Of a stretch of DNA of 64,000 nucleotides, positions 11,392 to 22,471 are shown piece by piece. The position numbers were made by a program, and so were the translations under genes. The DNA comes from Symsagittifera roscoffensis (taxonomy: Eukaryota > Xenacoelomorpha > Acoela > Convolutidae), in NCBI RefSeq assembly GCF_963678635.1, contig NC_087062.1:37970518-38034517 (forward strand). The letters are read 5' to 3'. The notes beneath the pieces were generated by a model, which had not been told where the DNA came from, did not search any database, and saw only the letters and a program-made list of their open reading frames with translations. Each line of letters starts with the position of its first letter. Positions within the stretch are counted from its first letter, which is position 1.

Positions 11392-11692
11392 CATTGAAAC
11401 TTCCTTTTTCACAATTTTTTTAAAAATGCTTTTATGGCTAACGGTGTAATTTTTTGTTATGAGGCATGACGAACAAATGTGTTTATAATAAGAAATTTAC
11501 AGAACATGACAACGTAACTAAATAGTTTTTCATAACTGTGGCTTTCTTCATAGATACTGGAAAAAGAAATAGAGCTCAAAAAGTGAAATGAAATGCTGAG
11601 CGAAGGGGAAAAGAGCCGACACATCAAACAATAGAAAGATTGAAACGTCGGCGTTAAGAAAAGTGGAGAACGAAAAAAAAACAAATATTCAC

Positions 11693-12260
11693 CGATTTCA
11701 TAACTTCGTCGTCCACTTGTGCTTCCGGTTCTGCCCAATCCACCGCTATTTGCTGTCCCCACAAAAGAATCTTACCCGGAATGAGCTTTCGCCTAGCCAT
11801 GGCTGCCGCTCGGTGGCTTTCGTACTCTATAAATGCAAACCCACGGTTCTTAGTCTTGTCAGCGGCACTCGGATACATGATGCAGTCTACGACGCCCTCT
11901 GTGATTTGAGACATCTCATGCATAGTCTCTTCACGCGTTCGGTTTTTCGGAATGCCACCTACAAACAGCCGACAGTTGTCGATACTCATGCAGACACCAA
12001 TCATGCGACCCGGTCTTATTTCATAGTTATTCAGAATCCTGACAGCCGCCAAAGCCTCGTCTTTCTGCTGGTATGTACAGAACGCATATCCTCGGTTGTG
12101 GTTGGAAAAATCCATCATCAGACGCAGTTCGTAGATCTTTCCAGCCTTTTCCAGAACTGGGACCAGGTCGTCCTCATACAAGTCCCGAGGAATTTTGCCG
12201 ACGAATACTTCACACTTGGTCGGCGGAGGTCCCTGCCAGCTGGGAGGAGGCCCACCATAC
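11693..12260 (-). CDS. A1CF/RBM46/RBM47-family RNA-binding protein, exon with RRM1 and RRM2
   Basis: The exon begins at an acceptor (ttttctag) with codons reading [14 protein letters not shown], the hallmark leader of the A1CF/RBM46/RBM47/SYNCRIP group. RRM1 follows with RNP2 CEVFVGKIP and RNP1 [11 protein letters not shown]2 has RNP2 CRLFVGGIP and RNP1 [10 protein letters not shown], then the family string [13 protein letters not shown] and [11 protein letters not shown]. The donor (TCG then GTGAAT) is phase 0, and vertebrate relatives continue with a V.ILYVRNL third RRM. These proteins bind AU-rich RNA and act in C-to-U editing complexes, splicing or mRNA stability in the nucleus. RRM3 was not found downstream (lower coordinates) in this window, where MITEs and the BEL element lie. 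It may sit beyond a long intron, or be lost. Confidence 0.9.
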
Positions 12261-12493
12261 CTAGAAAAAAAAGTTAATTTGGATCATGTTCTCTTCATGT
12301 TTTTCATACAAATTATTTAATTTACGAATGAAGAAAAAACGAACAAATTTTTTCATTTATAACAAAAATTTTTGACCATTCATTAATCTCCTCGGCAAAT
12401 TTACTTTGAATTGAAATTTTCTACCTTAATTTTAGAAGCCAATTTTTTTATTGAGTGTAAAAGCAACTGAAACACCAATAATACATTACTTAC

Positions 12494-12608
12494 TTTCTCT
12501 GGCCGTTTTGCTGCAGTAACGTGTATCCAGTGCGATCAGTCAGCGCCTTCAGACTCGCAGCATTGAAAGCACCACAAAATCCACTCATTTGACTCCCGCT
12601 TCCCACTG
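12494..12608 (-). CDS. A1CF/RBM47-family protein, exon upstream of RRM1
   Basis: A 115-base exon between acceptor (gttttag) and donor (AGAAA then GTAAGT). It encodes SGFCGAFNAASLKALTDRTG and YTLLQQNGQRK, the conserved segment just before KYGGPPP in A1CF/RBM47 proteins. The split Lys codon (AA/G) joins exactly to the next exon at 12260. An in-frame ATG at 12588-12586 lies inside the exon and could serve as an alternative start. The upstream side joins in phase 1 to the exon ending at 13015. Confidence 0.85.
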
Positions 12609-13014
12609 CTAAAACATGAACAATTCAAGCAAAACTACAAGCAGTGTTTGAACTCAGGGATTTTGAAAACTTTTAATTTTTTTTTTCGAAATTTCAGAGT
12701 AAAACAAATACAAGTTGGCAACAGATAAATGTTCGATTCTCAGGCATTTTAAGGGTCGACTTTGGGTTCATTTATTTCGACAAACTGTAAAATTGAATTT
12801 GAATTTGTAGCTGACTACACTATTCCCTAACAACTCAATCAACTGGATCCCATTTTTTGAAGCATAGTTTTTGATTTAAAATTGTGGATGCTCAAAAAGC
12901 ATACTCAAAGATTTTCAACCTAATCCGTCCATTAGAACCGAACGTGTTTTTTAGTGAACTTCACAGATATATCGAAACAGTTTGAATTTTTTTGTTTGAT
13001 TTTGAAAAGGCTAC

Positions 13015-13200
13015 CTTCATCAGATGACGGACCATCACTGAATGAGCCATTGCCTGCAATTGTCATTTTATCCAAATTGTCGGCTGAACTGTGTTGTTTG
13101 TCTGCGACAGCCAACTTCAAAGTGATTCTTGGCTCAATACAAAAGTGTGCTTGCCCGTTCCAAATTTCCAATGATTTTTCGTTCTTCACTTGTCGAGGAA
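13015..13200 (-). CDS. Probable upstream exon of the same RNA-binding protein gene
   Basis: An open frame with a donor GATGAAG then GTAGCC. Splicing to the next exon gives GAT GAA G/CA GTG, an uninterrupted frame (..SSDEAVGSGSQMSG..). The visible protein has PRITLKLAVADKQHSSADNL and a Ser/Asp-rich end (SFSDGPSSDE), which looks like the disordered leader of this family. There is no in-frame ATG before an upstream TAA, so this is an internal exon or its start lies in an exon not seen. The left limit near 13200 is approximate; candidate acceptors are short AG sites there. Confidence 0.5.
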
Positions 13201-15623
13201 GATCTCTTTGCGCAATTGTTTAGAATCAATTAGCAAAGTCTCGATGCCACTCGAAGGAAGAATAGGCTCTCAATTACAATTTTTCAGATAAGGCTGAGGA
13301 ATTATTCAATAATTCTGATTCTAAATTTTTGCATGAACATAAATTTCAGGCTTTCGAAGGAGTTTTAAATCCAATAAGCACAATTTTGCAGTTCGAAGAA
13401 TGTTAAGCCGATATGAACCGAGTTTGTAGCAAACCTGCCGGGGTCCCGAATCAAAGTGAGTCACTCCTAAGAATAATTTAGCTTCACGCGCAAGCAAGAA
13501 AAATTTCAAGCTGAATTTCAAATCTCAATCACAGAGACCACTTAAACACACGAACTCGATTGATGATGAAATGAAAAAAAAAATGCGGGAAAAGGCGAAG
13601 AAAAAATTAACAATCAAAAGTCACGACGAATCATCAGTGCGGGAATGAACAAACACGTGGACAAGATTTCATTCCCATTGAGCGAACTGAAAACTTAATT
13701 CAGAATAATTAAAATTCTTAAGTGTTTTAGAAAATACGCGAGGAGCAAAATTCAGTTCATGCGCATGAAGATGTTCATTTTTGGAAACAAACTTTTACCG
13801 TTTCCCTTTTAACTGATGATAATGAATGTGTCCATCCTACGAAGCTAAATTTACTCTGCTTCTCTATACTACATTAAAAATGGACTAGTGGAAAATGATT
13901 ATTAAACGCTAAACTTAAGAAGAACATAAGATCGCCCAAAAAACTAAGAAATAGGTAATGATGAGATAAAAATTAATTAAAAATTGTTCTTAAACCTAAT
14001 TCCTACTGCAAAAATGCGGTTAATGTGTTTAATACTAACGGAAGTGATTAATAAATTTAGTTTAATTGGTCAAATTCAAATAGGCAGTTAAAATGATAGG
14101 GTGGGTTATTCTGGGGTAATAATAGTGAATCAGAAAATAGAATCAAGCAGATTGTTTTCCTATAAAATACAGGGTTTGATTTGAATCAAGGTTGCATTGT
14201 AGTGATTGAATAGTGAATGATGGTGAATCTGCTTTGAACAAGCAAAGCACAGCAAGATAGGATCAAGTCAACAATCAGTGAATCAACTCATTATAAACTG
14301 AACCAACTTGGCATACTTCATACATTTGCCCACTATTTGGGCGAAGACCATTTGGTCTCCAAATGTTTTGTCTCGGCTTTATTTCGTAAAACTGTTGAGC
14401 AAATATTGATTGTTGCGAGATAAAGTGCACAGAGAAACCACAAGTAGGCTACATTAAAATTTAAAATCACTCTTCGAAAGAACGCATCAAACCAGAACTG
14501 ATGATAATGAATGTCCTTTTAGTTTGATGACAACACAGCTAAAGTTCAGGTACGAAAGGGTCAATTTGGCAAAACAGGCAAGTGAAAACTTCTGAAAACA
14601 TATTGTTTGCACAGACTTTAAATCAAGCAACTGATACTTAGACAAGAAACAACAGACGAGACAATCTCTGTGCGCCGCTAATTCTAACCACATCTGGTCC
14701 ATGACGAAACAAAACCCCAGTTGCATGTTGAATGCAAGCTAAAACCAATGATAAACTTTTATTGACTTTTGGAAAACGTTTTCATGGCAAGACTAAAAGA
14801 AAACAAGGATAGCCGGTTACTGTGCAAGTAACACATAATGTTCTGACCATGGACTTAAAAAATATGCAACATAGTTTTTTCTTATTATTGTCGTTCTTTT
14901 TCGGCGTGGTGTGATAAAAGGAGCTGAAAAAAAACTGGGGATAAGGTATTTTCGACAACCATAGTAAAATAAGCTCAAGTTGTTTTCAAGTTTTTTATGC
15001 AGTTTGAACTTTTGAAAACTTTGATTCGAGAAAGGCGCTAAAACACTCAAAGTAAACTAATGTTACTGAAAAAAAATAAGTTTTAGCCATTTAATTTAAG
15101 CTGTTGTAAGCTTTTAGGCAATTAAGAAAAAACTGCTTGCTCGCTTTATTGGCTCGAAATAAGACGAAAAATCAAAATTTTCAAACCGGTTTTACTCGAA
15201 ACTGGTTAATTTGTTTGAAATTTTTTAACGTGGTTCCAATCACGACTGTAAGGGTTTTAAATTCTTTCAACGCAATTCGATGACTATTTATGGTACCTGA
15301 TTTTGCGTGGAAAACAAAAAGAAAAAGCAAGAAAAAAGAAAAATACTGAAACACACCCTAATATAAAGTTCCTCCCCATTTTCAGTGGTCGGAACAAAAT
15401 AACTGTTAGATCTAAATGGTTCTATAGTTGAACCGTAAAAATGCAATTAAAGCTAAAAATTAGATAAAGCCAAAAAATTTTGTTTTTAATGGGTCTTTTT
15501 TGCCAATTGCGTGATGCATCATTTTTGCGTGATCCAACCAAATGAGAAACCATTAGTGAAAAAAACATCCCACAAAAACTGCAAAAACTAAAGGATAAAA
15601 TTTATGCAGCATTAAACTTAACT
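13201..15623. other. Non-coding intron or intergenic DNA with a dispersed repeat
   Basis: No coding motif was seen on either strand. Around 14813-14935 the sequence (GGTTACTGTGCAAGTAACACA..GTCGTTCTTTTTCGGCGTGGTGTGA) matches 24884-24965, a dispersed repeat of the tRNA-headed family. The rest is AT-rich with A/T runs. Confidence 0.5.
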
Positions 15624-15833
15624 TTTCCAGTTTCCCACTCCCTCGTAAGATTACAAAATAAAGTTGTTCAAAAATTGTTCACGCCGCAATTGCATGTAAG
15701 AATTATTGTATAAAAAATGTTCATCTGTTCAAGCTGACACGTTTGAATGCAGTTTATAATATGAAGCCATTTAAAAAAGAATTTAGTTGAATGAACTTCA
15801 GGAAAAGTAAGAGGGAAACTAGAAAGCACCCCA
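15624..15833. mobile_element. Diverged second copy of the MITE, inverted
   Basis: Read on the minus strand it runs parallel to the copy at 11168-11391: a CTAGTTTCCCTC end, AACTGCATTCAAACGTGTCAG, TTGAACAGATGAACA, GCGTGAACAATTTTTGAACA and a GGGAAACTGGAAAAG end. The terminal repeats are decayed and the flanking duplication is not clear, so this copy is older. Confidence 0.75.
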
Positions 15834-18800
15834 TTAAAAATATACAACATTTGGTTTCCAAACAAAATAGAAAAAACATCGGATATTTGAGCAAAAACAA
15901 CGTCCATAACAAATGAAAAAAAAAAAGTTTTCATAAATAAATTTGATTTCAGAAAATGACTTCCTGTGAAATTAGAACTGATTGATTTTCGAAAAAAGTA
16001 TGTTGTGTGGCGACTGGAATCAATAAAAAATTGCAAGGCGTTATTGTATGTTTCTGGTTCCAATTTGATGAAACTTGCTAGTTTCAAGCGTGGAAAATTT
16101 TGCTAGTTTCAAGCGTGGCTAAGCTTTAGCAACCAATCTTACATTTTCAGAAGTTGGACTCGACTGGCCCTCTGATGTTATCCCCCTCCCCAAAAGTTAA
16201 AACAAAAATGTTTACAACAGAATAAGTGAGGAGAGTGACATTTTTTGATATTTTGAAGTTTTCCAGAATAGATAACCTTTCTCATATAAAAAATTAAATA
16301 GTAGCCTCTTCTGAACAATCTCGCCCAAAAAGTTTTTATTTTAGCCCAAAAATTAGCATGTTTTTTGAATTTTTTACGCAAATTTTTTTAGTAAACGCTG
16401 GGAATATTTGCCCATCATTTCTAGGTGAAATTGATCTAGCGTTAAAATTAAAAATTTCCTTTTTATTATTGAGGGGGAAGGGCTGTTTATCCGAAAAGAC
16501 TCGAAACTAACATACATCGAGCAGAAAACATCTGAAATTTTTGTTTTATGTTTTAGTTATTAGTGTTTAATTTTAAACTGGTAGATTTGTACGGTAAAGA
16601 ATAAAGAAGTGTTTGTTGCATTTCATTTGGCTAAAAAATTTGTCACTAACAGTTTTTGATAAGAAAAATCCGACCAATATTTAACAAGTTTAGCATTATT
16701 TAACAAATTTTTTGCCTCCGGATTAGTTTCCTTTGGTTTTTGTTTTAGCTGTCAATAGACAAATAGATGAATTTGATGCCCACTCGCAATTGAAAACAGT
16801 TTCAGAAAAATGTTGAAAGCTTTCTTTTTTATTTTGTTTCAAAAGATGGCTGCGGTCAGAACACTGCGACGCTTATGTTTCCAATTGACGGCGCATAGGT
16901 TTTATACAGGCTAAGCATCAAACGAATAAATCAACTACCCAGACTACATGTTTTCTATTGGATAAAAATAAGAAGCCTTTTTGAATTTGCGACTTGACTT
17001 TGATCGGTTCCAAAATTTAGCTTTCCGATAAATTATATAGTTTCCGATAAAACTAGGATATTTACCAGTAATAAAACAGCGCAGCAGTTTTTTTTCGCAA
17101 ACAAATTCAACAAACTGCTGCTGTGGTCTCACTATAACAGCAATGTTACAAAAACGAACTTTTTTTCACAATCAACTAAAGATCTAAAATGAAGGAAGAT
17201 ATAATATTATTTTATAATAACTTTTAAATTTCACTAGACTGACCTAAATTTTGCAATAAAATAAACAATTTAAGTTCGTCAAAGAAATCATTTTGATCCA
17301 GGCAATATTTCCATATACTTCAGTTTATTCGCATCAATGGATTTTCTCATTATTATTGTCCGACTTTCGATACGAAAGTAGCGGAATATTTGTGCTCGGG
17401 GTGGTTTTTTTTTCAGACATATTTCGACTTTTTAACTTGGCAATTTTTGACGGAATTATTTTATATCACTCAAAAATTATTGTTGTACTGAGCTTAATTT
17501 TGGAAAGATATTTCACCTGTGATCATTTTTCGCAAACTTATGGGGGTTTAAAGACTGCCATTTCGGCCAACTTGGGACAATTAATGCGCGATATAGTTCG
17601 CACTATGAGCGCGTAAGCGGAGATTTAATCCGTCTTAGAAATTGTTCCAAATTGGTTGAAAGAAGCTTATTTGCCATAATTGATTTGTTACTAGGAGCGA
17701 AATCTATCGTTTTGTACTTTATATGGCGTGTGGGGGAATGATTTTTAAAGAAAAAGTTTCAAATTTTAGAAAATTTTTTCATTTTCTTTTATTTCATTCA
17801 GTTTTTTTGTTATTACTGCTCCATAAACGTTGAAAGGCAGTCAGAACTTTCAGGGCTTTGCCCTGATACGAGCAGTCTTGTTATTTTTATGTTGGAGTTT
17901 TAATAGGCGATACAGTTCTTTTATGTGATTTTTTTTATCAAACACAGATCCTTATATCGAAAAGCTATTAAGTAAATTCGTTTTAATTTTCATTGATAAT
18001 GTTTCCAAAAGTGTTTCGGAGAAAGTTATTTTGTATGTAATTTTCTAGAAACCTTGACAATTCTCCAGCTTTGTTTGGTTTTTTTTTCTGTCTTTTGAAT
18101 AATACTTTGACGAAAATTTCGTCCACGATGATAATGGATATATAATTTCTACTAAATACTGTTTTCGAAGTTGGGAAGGTTTTGAAACATTGGACTATTT
18201 TTCAATTGCAACTGTGGATTTTTTTTCGTGTCTAATTCTACATTTAAAAAATTTCGAATTAATTTTTCGCAATCCTTTGTTGAAATATTATTTTTTTAAA
18301 CATTTTTCTATTAAGGATATTTGAAACCTTGAGACCTTCATTACGAGGCCTAACTGAGCACTGGATAGGCGCACACTTTTGTGTATGTATGTTCCTGGCT
18401 TCCAGAGGCGAGTCTTTGAACATGTTAAAATGTTGTCGGAACGATCAAAGAGAATGAAATAAAAAAGAACAAAGGAAGCGTCCTTGTTGCGGAATCCGCG
18501 TACAATTCACAAAATACACGGTTTTGCCTCGTAACGTTTTTCATAGAATTCTAATTTGTGTCAAATAAGTTTTAGAATGAATAGTTTTACTTGTTGGTTT
18601 TAAATAAGAACTTGTTCGATGTTTCAGAGTTGTTAATAATTATGTAATTGTTTTAAATTCTTGACTGGTTATATTTTTGACTCCTCGGCCATAGGGTAAT
18701 AAAACCGTCTCAAATGATTTTCTGCTATTTAAACAGAAAGCTCAAGTTATAATCGCCCAAAAAAATTATGATTTATTGGATGTTGGAGCAGAGATTGTTT

Positions 18801-19479
18801 GTGAAAACTTTTCAGGTTAATAATTTTGAAAAAAAATTCACATTAAAAACTTTAAAATTTCAAAATTTTTCATGACTAGTATATACTTCATAGACATGAT
18901 CTTATTAGGGGAAACTAGGTCAAAATGTTTTTTTCATTCTGCAGAGAAATTTTAAACTTTAACTTCACTTCCAAAAGCCAAAGCTATTCAAAATTCTTAG
19001 AGCATTTTTTGCTTTCGTAATTGAAAAGCTTAATTTGCCTTCCTTTTCAAAAAATAAATTTAAAAAGCTTATAAAAGCATAAATATTAACCGCGAATATC
19101 AATAGTTATTTTCTCGTTTAAAAAGCACGAAAACAAAACACGGCCTCAATAAGTGTCCTCACTACGTATATTGACCCTAAATTAAGACCCATTTCAAAGA
19201 ATCCAACTTGAAACTTTTAGCTTAATCAATTTTGAGCTCGACTTTTTTATAATCTAAACGTGTAAGACTGTGTTCAGAGAAAAAGCTAGAAAAAAATTAT
19301 CGACTTTCATCGCTTTGTTCATTCACTTAACAATCTGAAGCTAAATCACACATTATTTTTCATTTCTCTGAATTTTAATTGCAAGTGTGGAAAGCTACTC
19401 TTCGCCTGCGTTTGAATGACACAGACCAAACTCATTAGCCAGGTGAGCATTTGATGGCAATAAAAGGGTTGCCGCTTTT
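15834..19479. other. Non-coding AT-rich DNA
   Basis: Nothing gene-like was found. At 16076-16110 a short GCTAGTTTCAAGCGTGG string is duplicated in tandem. At 17395-17580 lies the second copy of the dispersed repeat also seen at 10795. Near 17855-17875 CAGGGCTTTGCCCTG forms a short perfect inverted repeat. The open frames here are AT-driven and have no motif. Confidence 0.5.
17395..17580 (+). repeat. Dispersed repeat, copy 2 of 2
   Basis: Matches 10795-10965: GTGGTTTTTTTTTCAGAC, CAATTTTTGACGGAAT, TGATCATTTTTCG and GGGGGTTTAAAGACTGCCAT in the same order. The central part is expanded relative to copy 1. Confidence 0.6.
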
Positions 19480-20110
19480 GGTTTACTACACAGACGCTAA
19501 GCGGAGCTTCGGACCACTTGCGATACCACACAAACAAAGCAGCGCAAGCTAGCAGACAGACAAGGAATGGAACACTAAGTCGAAAAAATTCATAACATCG
19601 AAAAAATTCATCATCGAGAAAACATCGGAACAAAGACGCATTCATTAATACAATATCTATCGTTTAAGAAGTAGTCGCACACAATAATTGAGCGACAATA
19701 AGCCGACAAAAGTTAGCTATACTCCCGTTGAGAAAAATTGTTTTCAATTGAAAATTTTTTGAAATTTCTGAAATTCTAAATCTCAAGTATCTGAAACAAA
19801 ACATAAAAATGTACTTTCCTTGTAAACAACACTAAGTTAGGTCACTTATTTGATAAACCATAAGCCAAGTCAATACCAAACAAAGCTTTTAGGCAAAAAA
19901 AAACAAAAAGAAAATACAATTTACAGAAACAAACCATCACTCTTTGAATTACAAAACATTGCTAACCCGTAACAAGGTAACTAAGCCAATTAAACATAAG
20001 CATGAGCAAATGTCGACAATTTTTGAAAATGAAAGCTTGTCTTTTGAATAAAAAACAGGTTCTGGCCAGATTCTAACACGGGATTTTTAACGCCTCAGGC
20101 ATAGTAATTT
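19480..20110 (-). repeat. tRNA-headed dispersed repeat (SINE-like), copy A
   Basis: The low-coordinate end carries ACACAGACGCTAAGCGGAGC..CACTTGCGATA, shared with 23031-23080. The high-coordinate end, on the minus strand, is a tRNA-like head (TTACTATGCCTGAGGCGTT..TTAGAATCTGGCCAGAACC) in decayed form. An A-rich CAAAAAAAAACAAAAAGAAAA block lies between. Order and content recur in copies C and D, so this is one repeat family with a Pol III type head. Confidence 0.5.
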
Positions 20111-20294
20111 TCTCCAAAACATGTGTGCCGGAAATCTATGAAAGTTCGACTTTGATTTAAACTAAGTTATGAAACGATTTATTTATTTTGTATCACAAGA
20201 AAAGTACGTGATGCAACAATTAAGCCGACAAAACAATTAGTTAAGTGATAGGCCAAAAATTTGTGTGAAGCGGAATATCAGTATATAAAAAAAC

Positions 20295-20360
20295 CTGCCT
20301 AGATTCGAACTCACGACCTTTGTCGTCTCAAGCGTAGTCGTTACCTCTAGGCCAGGTTTT
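20295..20360 (-). repeat. tRNA-like SINE head, copy B
   Basis: On the minus strand: CCTGGCCTAGAGGTAACGAC (A box), a TTGAGAC..GTCGT arm and B box GAGTTCGAATC, ending CTAGGCAGG, which pairs with the first bases. The cloverleaf-like layout is better preserved than in the other copies. The flanks (GCCGACAAAA, AAGCGGAATATCAG) recur next to the heads at 23660 and 25390, which argues for a SINE rather than a working tRNA. Confidence 0.6.
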
Positions 20361-20498
20361 CCAAAGTCAAGAAAATTGAGTTTATTTTCAATATTAAGAG
20401 CACTGATATAACTTCTTAGAAGTACTGTCAGTAATAGCAGTAGACCGGTAGTTTAAATTAAATTTTGAGAAATTGAGCATGACAGCACGTCAATGAAG

Positions 20499-20997
20499 TC
20501 TAGTGCTCTAAGTGATTTTGTTAAGCTAATTTTTAACCCGACAAAAGTTTATATTCCGATTTGATAACGCTCGGCAATAGCAAGCGTAATAACCTTCTTG
20601 ATTTTTCAGCCATGCAATATACAATAACAAAATTCCGGCTGCTGCAAATGAAACGCTGTGATAAGTTTATTCTAACAGAAAACTTTAATCCGAATTATTT
20701 CATCTGAGCTGGAGAGAAAACTCACCTCAAAATGTTGATTGTTTTTGTCGGCTGAATGAGGTCTAGTGATTCAAGTGATTTAGTTAAACAAGTTTTTAAC
20801 CCGAAAAACGGCTTTATTCCGATTTGATAACGCTTGCTGATCGCAAGCGAAATAACCTTCATGATTTTTAGCCATGTTTTATACAATAACAAAATTCCGG
20901 CAGCAAATGAAACACTGTCAAAGTTTGTTCTAGCAGAAAACTTTAATCCGAATTATTTCATCTCCTGAGCTGAAGAGAAAACTCACCTCAAAAACGC
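20499..20997. repeat. Tandem direct repeat, two units of about 250 bp
   Basis: Units 20499-20745 and 20758-20997 share most bases, including TTCCGATTTGATAACGCT, TACAATAACAAAATTCCGGC and GAAAACTTTAATCCGAATTA, and both end AGAAAACTCACCTCAAAA. On the minus strand that end reads TGAGGTGAGTTTTCT, a 5' splice-site-like string, but no coding sequence precedes it. A fragment of the unit (TTATTACGCTTGCTAT) also occurs on the opposite strand at 9925. Confidence 0.8.
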
Positions 20998-21557
20998 GTT
21001 CATACCAAGCGAGCGACTTTTACAACAAAACCTACAAAGATTTCAATTTTTCCTCTATAACACATCTACAATAGACTTTGAACTTTTTCAACCAACATCG
21101 GCCCAACTTTATCCTCTAGGTTCAAGTAGAAAAAGAACGAACCAAATTTTTATTAGTAGCCAAAACTCCATACAACAAGTGCACATAAGCGAAGAAAACT
21201 ACGTTCGTATAAGACTACTATCCAAGTCAAGAACCTTATCAAGTTTTAGCTTAAATCAGTTAATAATTTTTTGTTTAGTTTCAATCAACATTATTGATCA
21301 TCATTTCAATCAAATAAAGAAATAAGCGGAGTCATTTAATTCAGAGGCTCAATTTACTACCCACTAAGAACTTATTTACATACGATAGCGTATAAAAATT
21401 TTAAAAAATCAATAACGGTAAAAATACACGGCCATTGCTTAAGATCATAACTTCATCACGAATGGACAGAAATAGACAGCGAAATGAGTATACAGTACAA
21501 AGTCAGTCGAGTTTCAAACCCTTGTGACAGTGTAGATTTTAAGTTGAAGTTTGTAAA

Positions 21558-21563
21558 TTTATT
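21558..21563 (-). terminator. Possible polyadenylation signal of the SMAD gene
   Basis: AATAAA on the minus strand about 205 bases after the SMAD stop codon. Position and sequence fit, but the region is AT-rich and such hexamers are common by chance. Confidence 0.3.
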
Positions 21564-21767
21564 CATCTCATTTAATGAGCAGAGCGAGCATTTTAGGAGC
21601 GCCAACAGTCAATAAATTAACTTAACCATAAATCAGTTTCATTAGAAATATATTCACGTTTTTTTTCTTCAAATCAGAGTTCCAATCAGTTCGCTATGAG
21701 CAAACATCTTCAAGTTTCTAACAAATCAGCATGTCATTCTCAGGTTTTTCAAGCAATTCCAATTAAT

Positions 21768-22471
21768 TCACGTCAGCATCATGATTTCAAGTTCACCATC
21801 AACTCCTAGTCCATATCGAGGTGGCCGTCCATTGCTGTCAAGCGAACTTGCACCACTAGCTTGCATTTCGCTGGGAGTTCGTGCGAAGTTAGAGGTCAAC
21901 CGCTCCTCACTCTGCACATTGTATTCCAGTTGTCCAACTTGTTTGCTCTCCAACTTTTCCAAGGCGAGCTTCGAAAGGTCACATTGCTTATTCCCGTTGA
22001 CATTGCCTTTAATTGGGGTTCCTGCAGCTTGAACAGGACTGTTTTTGCCGCCACTTCCTGAGCTTAGAGAAGAGAGGGGTGGGTGTAGATACCTGAGAAC
22101 TTTGTCCAGCATGTGGAGAGGTCCGTTTAGAGTGATGTCCACCCAGCAAGGGCACTGGGTGATTTTGGCGCGGCGGTAACTAGTACCCCATCCCTTGACA
22201 AAGCTAATTCTCACCTGACACATGGTACTCAAGTCGTACACGCGATTGTAACTGTAAGTTTCCAGTTGTAAATTATACTGGATGGCCTTGGTGAACGTTT
22301 CAAGACGGAAGACACAAGCTGAGGATCCCGAGGGTATTTTCACCACTGAGTGTGGTTCGAAGCCATAGTCCGAGTTGAAACAGTGACTCTGGAAAAAGAC
22401 TGCGTGCTCACTCAGACATTCCACGTGCATCTCCTGAGAGGACTCGACCCACAACAATCGAATTCCCTGGT
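21768..22471 (-). CDS. SMAD protein, last exon: C-terminal two thirds of MH2 and a long tail
   Basis: Begins at acceptor ttttcag in phase with the exon ending at 23987 and reads DQGIRLLWVESSQEMHVECL.., followed by SMAD MH2 landmarks: VECLSEHAVFFQS, the H..V.KIP.G segment, MCQVRISFVKGWG and CPCWVDITLNGP then LDKVL. The MH2 domain binds activated receptors and forms the SMAD trimer. The L3-loop part YRRAKIT is closest to receptor-regulated SMADs of the TGF-beta/activin type, while CPCW resembles inhibitory SMADs, so the subclass is open. In place of the C-terminal phospho-motif SSXS there is a tail of about 100 residues rich in Ser, Gly and Lys that ends IMMLT. Receptor phosphorylation at the usual site therefore seems impossible. 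Confidence 0.92.

Noticed and set aside
11663-12277. Plus-strand 204-codon ORF over the RNA-binding exon
   Set aside because: Antisense of a clear two-RRM exon; no motif of its own.
19346-19645. Hydrophobic minus-strand ORF that looks like a membrane protein
   Set aside because: It overlaps the dispersed repeat shared with 23031 and has no homologue pattern; the hydrophobic stretch follows from base composition.
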